Shown one piece after another: positions 30,983-35,910 of a stretch of DNA of 35,910 bases. Position numbers and translations under genes: made by a program. Below the pieces are notes generated by a model. That model ran no database searches and was not told the origin of the DNA. It saw only the letters and a program-made list of their open reading frames with translations. The number at the start of each line of letters is the position of its first letter. The stretch's first letter is position 1. Source of the stretch: Roseobacter sp. (GTDB taxonomy: Bacteria; Pseudomonadota; Alphaproteobacteria; Rhodobacterales; Rhodobacteraceae); contig NZ_JAHEHZ010000017.1 of the NCBI RefSeq assembly GCF_024639605.1, positions 1 through 35,910 on the forward strand, given 5' to 3'.

Positions 30983-32764
30983 TTGACCCCGCTGATTGAG
31001 CTTTCTCAGACCACCGGCGCTCTTGTAACCCTCGGGGTCGTCGCGGTGATGTTCACGCTTTTTGTGCGTGAAACCTATCCCACAGAGGTCGTGGCGATCG
31101 CGGGTGCTGCGCTGATGCTGGCGCTGGGAGTATTGCCCTATGACAATGCGCTTGCGGTTTTGTCCAACCCGGCGCCCTGGACTATCGCTGCGATGTTCAT
31201 TGTGATGGGGGCACTGGTGCGTACCGGTGCGCTTGTGGTGCTGACCAATCTTGCCGAACGCTATGCCCGGACGCATCCGCGATCCGCCGTGGCCGGCGTG
31301 ATTTTGTCGGTCATGGGGGCCTCGGCGATTATGAACAACACGCCTGTTGTCGTTGTGATGATCCCGGTGGTCGTACAGCTGTCGCGTACGCTCGGGACGA
31401 AAGCCTCAAAGCTGCTCATCCCGCTGTCTTATGCCGCGATCATGGGGGGGTCTCTTACGCTGATCGGGACATCGACCAACCTGCTGGTGGACGGTGTGGC
31501 CCGTGCAGAGGGGCTTGCGCCGTTTTCGATCTTTGAGATCATGCCGATCGGGCTGGTGGTCTGCGCCTGGGGACTTTTGTATATGACGGTGCTGGGACCG
31601 CGGTTGCTGCCCGAGCGTGACAGCATGGCGACGATGCTCTCTGACCCCTCACAAAAGAAGTTTTTCACTGAAGTCGTCATCCCGCCCGAGAGCAGCCTGA
31701 TCGACAGTGAGGCACTGGACGTGCCGCTCTTCAAGCGGGACGGGGTACGGCTGGTTGATGTGGTGCGCGGTGACAATTCATTGCGGCGCAATCTTAAGGC
31801 GGTGACCCTGAAAACCGGTGACCGAGTTGTGCTGCGCACCCGGATGACCGAACTGCTGAGCCTGCAGAGCAGTAAAGATGTGCGCCCCGTGGATCAGGTA
31901 TCCTCTGTTGAAACCGCGACCGTCGAGGTGCTGATTACACCGGGGTGTAAAATGATCGGGCGCAACCTGGGCTCGCTGCGCCTGCGCCGGCGTTACGGCG
32001 TCTATACGCTTGCGGTGCACCGCCGCAATCAGAACATCGGCCGGCAGCTCGAAGATCTCGTGGTGCGCGTCGGGGATACGTTGCTGCTTGAGGGCGCTCC
32101 GGAGGATATTCAGCGGCTGGCAACCGATATGGACATGGTCGATGTGGCCGCACCCACGGCGCGCGCTTACCGCCGGCGGCATGCGCCCGTCGCAATCGCG
32201 GCCCTTGTGGCGATTGTGGCACTGGCGGCGCTGGATGTGGCACCCATTCTGTTGCTTGCGGTCCTCGCGGTAGCGCTGGTTCTCGTGACCGGTTGCATTG
32301 ATGCAGATGAGGCGTTTTCGTTTGTCGACGGTCGTCTGCTGGCGCTGATTTTCGCTATGCTGGCTGTGGGGGCGGCGCTGCAGCATTCGGGCGCGGTTGC
32401 CCTGATTGTGGACGCTGTATCGCCTGGCCTGCAGTTTTTGCCGCCGCCCGTCGTGGTGCTGGTGATGTTCGTGATGACCTCGACACTGACGGAGCTGGTG
32501 TCCAACAATGCCGTCGCGGTCATCATGACGCCGCTGGCCATCGGACTCGGACTGGCGTTGGGGCTTGACCCGAGACCACTTGTTGTCGCGGTCATGATCG
32601 CGGCGTCCTGTGCATTCGCCACGCCCATCGGGTATCAGACGAATACGCTTGTTTACGGGCCAGGCGGCTACCGGTTCACTGATTTTATCAGGGTGGGCCT
32701 GCCGCTCAATCTGTCCATGGCGGTACTGGTTTCGTTTATCATTCCGCTGATCTGGCCGCTTTAA
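30983..32764 (+). CDS. SLC13-family permease with TrkA-C domains
   Basis: A 593-residue membrane transporter of the divalent anion:Na+ symporter type. Two membrane halves flank a central cytosolic region (about 205-390) with two TrkA_C/RCK_C-like domains. Family motifs are A-I-M-N-N-T-P-V-V, L-I-G-T-S-T-N-L-L-V, E-L-V-S-N-N-A-V-A-V and T-P-I-G-Y-Q-T-N-T-L-V-Y-G-P-G-G-Y-R-F. Probable substrates are sulfate or dicarboxylates. The start is a TTG with AGGA ten bases upstream; no ATG or GTG gives a complete first helix. A second member lies 1 kb further on the opposite strand. Its end overlaps the orphan minus-strand frame by 26 bases. Confidence 0.9.
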   Translation: MTPLIELSQTTGALVTLGVVAVMFTLFVRETYPTEVVAIAGAALMLALGVLPYDNALAVLSNPAPWTIAAMFIVMGALVRTGALVVLTNLAERYARTHPRSAVAGVILSVMGASAIMNNTPVVVVMIPVVVQLSRTLGTKASKLLIPLSYAAIMGGSLTLIGTSTNLLVDGVARAEGLAPFSIFEIMPIGLVVCAWGLLYMTVLGPRLLPERDSMATMLSDPSQKKFFTEVVIPPESSLIDSEALDVPLFKRDGVRLVDVVRGDNSLRRNLKAVTLKTGDRVVLRTRMTELLSLQSSKDVRPVDQVSSVETATVEVLITPGCKMIGRNLGSLRLRRRYGVYTLAVHRRNQNIGRQLEDLVVRVGDTLLLEGAPEDIQRLATDMDMVDVAAPTARAYRRRHAPVAIAALVAIVALAALDVAPILLLAVLAVALVLVTGCIDADEAFSFVDGRLLALIFAMLAVGAALQHSGAVALIVDAVSPGLQFLPPPVVVLVMFVMTSTLTELVSNNAVAVIMTPLAIGLGLALGLDPRPLVVAVMIAASCAFATPIGYQTNTLVYGPGGYRFTDFIRVGLPLNLSMAVLVSFIIPLIWPL

Positions 32765-33128
32765 GGGGCAGGGTGCCTGTCCGGCCTTCGCGACCGATGA
32801 CCTGTTCGCCGAACTGCATGGCGCTTCCTGACTGTACTTCCATTGCCCAGCGGGCGGCCACGAGGTGGTGGGTGCCGGTCTCCCATCCCGACGCGTCGCG
32901 CTGAAGACGCTTGCGCCAGGCACCTTCGACCCGCACAGGCAGGCGGACGCTGTCGGGGGGAATTTCCTGCCCGGGCCTAAGCCTTCGTGCCTCGGCGATG
33001 AGGCTGCGCAAACGCCGCTCCATCGGGATCGCATCCCGTGTGCGGCGGCCGGCAAAGAGCACATCTATCTCGTATTTCTCGTCGACGAAGCCGCGCACAA
33101 CCAGATCGCCGCGATCGTTGCGACGCAT
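32739..33128 (-). CDS. Hypothetical protein, N terminus uncertain
   Basis: A reading frame with coding-like codon use but no family that I recognise. From the ATG ending at 33128 it gives 129 residues: charged, Arg/Glu-rich, with no signal peptide, membrane helix or metal motif. That ATG lacks a Shine-Dalgarno. The same frame stays open upstream to a TAA near 33318 and continues to read plausibly there (for example L-F-R-N-A-L-C-D-V-I-V-R-L-T-P-Q) but has no ATG, GTG or TTG. A CTG at 33273-33275 has GGAGG seven bases before it. So the gene either uses CTG (178 residues), starts late, or has lost its start. It overlaps the SLC13 end by 26 bases. Confidence 0.55.
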   Translation of the reverse strand: MRRNDRGDLVVRGFVDEKYEIDVLFAGRRTRDAIPMERRLRSLIAEARRLRPGQEIPPDSVRLPVRVEGAWRKRLQRDASGWETGTHHLVAARWAMEVQSGSAMQFGEQVIGREGRTGTLPLKAARSAE

Positions 33129-33318
33129 CTGAGGTGTCAGCCGGACGATTACATCACACAGCGCATTGCGGAAAAGCCCTGCGTCTTCGTACTCTGCCGT
33201 AACTTCATGCGCGGGCTTGCGGCGGTGACGTGAAGCCCCGGCACGGGCAGGTGGCTGAGGGCGATAAAGGGTCAGGGCAGGGCCTCCGGTTTCGGAAAAT
33301 ACAGTAGCGCGGATATCT

Positions 33319-33762
33319 TAAAGAAGCGTTGTCGAAGCCTGTGCAACGACCGTTCCGACAACGACCATGCCGCTATGCGGCAAGCGTGCCTCTGGTCTAC
33401 CTGATAGCGCGTTGCCCAAGCGCATGAGAGATCACACATTAACGGTATCAGCAGATGTTACTGACGAAGGGTAAAGCCGATGATACCGATTGTTCGCTGC
33501 ATCACAGCCGCCGGTGTAAAGCGCGTCCGGTTCAACCGCACTTACAACGAGTTGCGCCGGGTGCACCCTGGCGCAGTCCGGGGCCCTTGTATTCTCCCAA
33601 TTAGCACTGATAAGCGCATATTCCGGTGTCTCCGGAGGCTGAGACCTGATCCGACCCCGCCGGACCGGCACACACAAGCGCCGGGTCCGGTTCCGGCCAG
33701 TCCGGAGCATAAAGCCGGCAAAGCAAGCCCGCGTCACTTTGCCGGTCAGGACATGCGGCGCT
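33319..33762. other. Non-coding stretch between the orphan frame and the second SLC13 gene
   Basis: I find no supportable gene. The open frames at 33432-33737 (minus) and 33480-33815 (plus) resemble no family and have unnatural composition. Small hairpins include TGCCGC-TAT-GCGGCA near 33368-33382 and a long one at 33660-33690. It may be a region of gene decay, given the broken gene on the other side of the SLC13 gene, but no parent gene is recognisable. Confidence 0.5.
33660..33690 (-). repeat. Strong hairpin downstream of the second SLC13 gene
   Basis: CCGGAC-c-CGGC-loop-GCCG-GTCCGG on the minus strand forms ten base pairs with one bulged C and a 10-base loop. It lies about 75 bases past the SLC13 stop. 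There is no T-run, so it is more likely an mRNA 3'-end stabiliser or Rho-associated structure than an intrinsic terminator. Confidence 0.5.
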
Positions 33763-35535
33763 TCAAAGCGGCCAGAAGACCAGTATCGCCGGGATCGATA
33801 CCGCTACCACGATAATCTCAAGTGGCAGACCCATGCGCCAGTAATCGCTGAACCGGTAACCTCCGGGCCCCAGGATCAGCGTGTTATTCTTGTGTCCGAT
33901 CGGCGTAAGGAATGCACTTGAGGCCGCCACCGCAACAGCCATCAGAAACGGGTCCGGCGAGACACTCAGCGTCTGGGCCATCTGAATGCCCACAGGTGCC
34001 GCAACAATGGTCGTTGCAGTGTTGTTGAGCACATCCGACAACGTCATCGTGACAACCATCAGCACGGTCAGCACCGCCCAGGCCGGAAGACCGCTTGTCC
34101 ATGTCACCAGCGCGCCGGCAATCAGTTCGGTGCCACCTGATGTCTCAAGGGCGGCCCCGAGGGGGATCATCGAGCCCAGAAGGACGACCACCGGCCAGTT
34201 AATGTGGTCGTAAAGCTCGCTCAGCGGCACAATACCGGACAGCACATAGGCCACCACTACGAGCCCCAGAGCCACCGGCAGATAGACAAGACCAAAACTG
34301 GCAACCGCAACCGCGCCACCAAAGAGCGCTATGGCGAGCCAGACCTTTCGGTTCTGGGTAACGGCCAGCCCGCGGTCCGCGAGGGGCAGCGCCCCCATCC
34401 AGTCGGTCACGTCCGGTCCGGTATTGCGCGGCACCAGCAGCAGCAGAATGTCGCCGGTCATGATACGCGTCTGGCGCAGGTTTTTCGTCAGCCGCCGGCC
34501 CTGCCGCGAGATCCCGAGCAGCACAGAGCGCTGCCGCCAGGCAAGACCTGTGGACTGCGCCGTTTTTCCCCGGATGCGGGCATCTTCCGGTACAACGACT
34601 TCAATGACCTCGACGCCGTCGCCGTCGGCGCGGAGAAGCTCTTCGCGCTTTGCATCTGCCACGGCCAGATTGAGACTGGTGCGGAACTCATCAAGCGCCT
34701 CGGCGGTCGCTTCGAGGACCAGCGCGTCATTGGCGCGGATGATTATGTTGCGCGCCTGGCCATAAAGCCGCTCGCCGTCGCGGATCAGGCCCAGGATGGC
34801 GACATCGGCCTTATCTGCGGCTTCGGTGAGTTCCTCGACGCGTTTGCCGATCTGTTTGTTGCCGTCGGGAACGGTGAGTTCGGAGATATACTGCGAGATA
34901 TCGGTGGTGGGAGCCGAGGCATCCTGTCGTTGCGGGATCAGTCGCCAGCCGACGAAAGAAACAAAGATCAGCCCGGCAATTGCCGCCAGCCCGCCGACAG
35001 GCGCGAAATCGAACATGGCAAAGGGCGTGCCCAGCGATTCCTCGCGGATCGCTGCAATGATGATGTTGGGCGGTGTCCCGATGAGTGTTGCCATGCCGCC
35101 CAGAATGGTCGCAAAGCTCAGCGGCATCAGGCTCAGGCCCGGCACGCGCCCGGCCTTGCGTGCGGTCTGTATATCCACCGGCATCAGCAGCGCCAGGGCG
35201 GCCACGTTATTCATGAAGGCCGAGAGCACACCGCCGATCGCCCCCATCAGGGCAATGTGGCTGCCGAGGCTCCGCGAGGCATCGACCAGCGTGCGCGTGA
35301 TCAGAAAGACCGCACCTGAACGGACGAGGCCGGCGGATACCACCAGCACGAGGGCCACAATCAGGGTCGCAGGATGACCAAAGCCGGAAAAGGCGTCTTT
35401 TGTCGGCACCACCCCCACGACAACGGCAATCATCAGCGCAGAAAACGCAACGATATCATATCGGAAGCGGCCCCAGAGCAAAAGCCCGAACACTGCGCCA
35501 AATAGTGTGAAGAGAATGATCTGATCAATGGTCAT
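33763..35535 (-). CDS. SLC13-family permease with TrkA-C domains (second copy)
   Basis: A 590-residue membrane transporter with the same plan as the SLC13 protein at 30983-32764: membrane half, central cytosolic region with two TrkA_C-like domains (about 205-385), membrane half. Motifs are F-M-N-N-V-A-A-L-A-L-L, L-I-G-T-P-P-N-I-I-I, V-L-N-N-T-A-T-T and T-P-I-G-H-K-N-N-T-L-I-L-G-P-G-G-Y-R-F. The different residues in the substrate loops (I-G-T-P-P-N versus I-G-T-S-T-N) suggest a different anion. The ATG ending at 35535 begins M-T-I-D-Q-I-I-L-F. It lies 27 bp after the remains of a VOC gene. Confidence 0.92.
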   Translation of the reverse strand: MTIDQIILFTLFGAVFGLLLWGRFRYDIVAFSALMIAVVVGVVPTKDAFSGFGHPATLIVALVLVVSAGLVRSGAVFLITRTLVDASRSLGSHIALMGAIGGVLSAFMNNVAALALLMPVDIQTARKAGRVPGLSLMPLSFATILGGMATLIGTPPNIIIAAIREESLGTPFAMFDFAPVGGLAAIAGLIFVSFVGWRLIPQRQDASAPTTDISQYISELTVPDGNKQIGKRVEELTEAADKADVAILGLIRDGERLYGQARNIIIRANDALVLEATAEALDEFRTSLNLAVADAKREELLRADGDGVEVIEVVVPEDARIRGKTAQSTGLAWRQRSVLLGISRQGRRLTKNLRQTRIMTGDILLLLVPRNTGPDVTDWMGALPLADRGLAVTQNRKVWLAIALFGGAVAVASFGLVYLPVALGLVVVAYVLSGIVPLSELYDHINWPVVVLLGSMIPLGAALETSGGTELIAGALVTWTSGLPAWAVLTVLMVVTMTLSDVLNNTATTIVAAPVGIQMAQTLSVSPDPFLMAVAVAASSAFLTPIGHKNNTLILGPGGYRFSDYWRMGLPLEIIVVAVSIPAILVFWPL

Positions 35536-35562
35536 GCCGCCCGTTGTAGCCGTCTGCCGGGC

Positions 35563-35910
35563 TCAGGGGGAAGGGGGAATATCGGTGGCGTAAAGAAGCA
35601 GGCAGGTATCGGGGGCTTTGGCGTGAACTTTGCGCATCCTGCAGGGCCGGTCAAAAGGGCGCATTCACCCGCTCTTCGGGCAGTGTCTCAAGGTCCGGTT
35701 CCAGCGGCGTCCAGGCCGCGGCAACATCATCGCATTCCGGACTGATTATCTGTTCACCGATCTCTCAGTCGCAACCCACCTCTGTCAGACGCACCGCCGG
35801 GCCGGTGATGCAACAAGGTGTAGCCGGACTGCTTTAACGGTCAGGAAAACCCGTGCACACCGATGTAAAACTTAAGTGCCGCGACAAGATCACGGACCAT
35901 AATGCAGGGC
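35563..35910 (-). pseudogene. Broken VOC-superfamily (glyoxalase/bleomycin-resistance fold) gene
   Basis: No intact frame exists, but pieces of one VOC protein appear in order on the minus strand. First M-V-R-D-L-V-A-A-L-K-F-Y-I-G-V-H-G-F (35900-35844), then after a TGA, Y-T-L-L-H-H-R-P-G-G-A (same frame). A frame shift leads to D-D-V-A-A-A-W-T-P-L-E and L-P-E-E-R-V-N-A-P-F. A second shift leads to D-R-P-C-R-M-R-K-V-H-A-K-A-P-D-T-C-L-L-L-Y, ending at TGA 35563-35565. These match the VOC pattern of paired helices, H-x-x-x-A, and D-R-P-W-G-x-R-x-x-x-x-x-D-P-D-G. Two in-frame stops plus two shifts make sequencing error unlikely. The first few codons may lie beyond the edge. Confidence 0.75.

Noticed and set aside
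33637-33651. GGCTGAGA followed by CCTGATC, resembling parts of a TPP riboswitch
   Set aside because: The two elements are adjacent without the intervening stems and no thiamine gene is near, so it is a chance match.
34204-35319. A 371-codon open frame on the plus strand
   Set aside because: Antisense to the second SLC13 permease and without recognisable motifs.

Overview
The window looks like a chromosomal segment of a GC-rich marine-type alphaproteobacterium, most likely Rhodobacterales (Roseobacter clade / Rhodobacteraceae). This rests on gene content (a DUF1127 small protein, a MOFRL-type glycerate 2-kinase, an 8-oxoguanine deaminase, a cysteine-free L33), on the class A RNase P RNA, and on the many 4-bp start/stop overlaps. 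It is inference from family recognition, not a database match. I see no insertion sequence, prophage, integron, CRISPR array, tRNA or rRNA.

Layout. (1) 1-9059, minus strand: a 12-gene run read leftwards. It begins with a 29-residue membrane peptide, then an XpaC-like protein, a TelA-family protein, a DUF2927 lipoprotein, an SPFH protein with a GYF_2 domain, two tandem cytochrome b561-like proteins, a double zinc-ribbon membrane protein, a nitroreductase, D-aminoacyl-tRNA deacylase (dtd), glycerate 2-kinase and the start of a CocE-type hydrolase. The first eight genes look like a membrane-surveillance or stress module; the last four look metabolic. (2) 9260-10610: divergent RluB-type pseudouridine synthase and tRNA adenosine deaminase (tadA). 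(3) 10666-12323, minus: a coupled trio of UPF0173 metallo-hydrolase, SnoaL-like protein and minimal adenylate cyclase. (4) 12468-17395, plus: alkaline-ceramidase-like membrane protein, gatC-gatA, an excalibur lipoprotein, a peptidoglycan amidase, RNase P RNA and rpmG, ending in a clear terminator. (5) 17465-20396, minus: a sulfatase/phosphonate-monoester-hydrolase-like enzyme, a Bax-inhibitor-1 protein and a DUF1127 protein, the last facing a divergent LysR regulator. (6) 20523-24893, plus: LysR, an AT-richer gap, an XRE regulator, then a coupled hisN / 8-oxoguanine deaminase / CAP-domain chain that converges on guanine deaminase. (7) 26298-32764: mgtE coupled to 5-formyl-THF cyclo-ligase, an SDR, then ymdB coupled to a DMT transporter, then an SLC13 permease. 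(8) 32739-35910: an orphan reading frame with an unclear start, a gap with nothing I recognise, a second SLC13 permease and a broken VOC (glyoxalase-fold) gene at the right edge.

The most interesting part is region 1. It puts TelA, XpaC, SPFH/GYF and zinc-ribbon proteins, which in Bacillus lie in separate membrane-stress operons, on one strand with a DUF2927 lipoprotein, a b561 pair that may have split roles, and a previously easy-to-miss 29-residue membrane peptide. Secondary points are the VOC pseudogene, the orphan frame that may use CTG, and the LysR/DUF1127 divergent promoter with a perfect inverted repeat.
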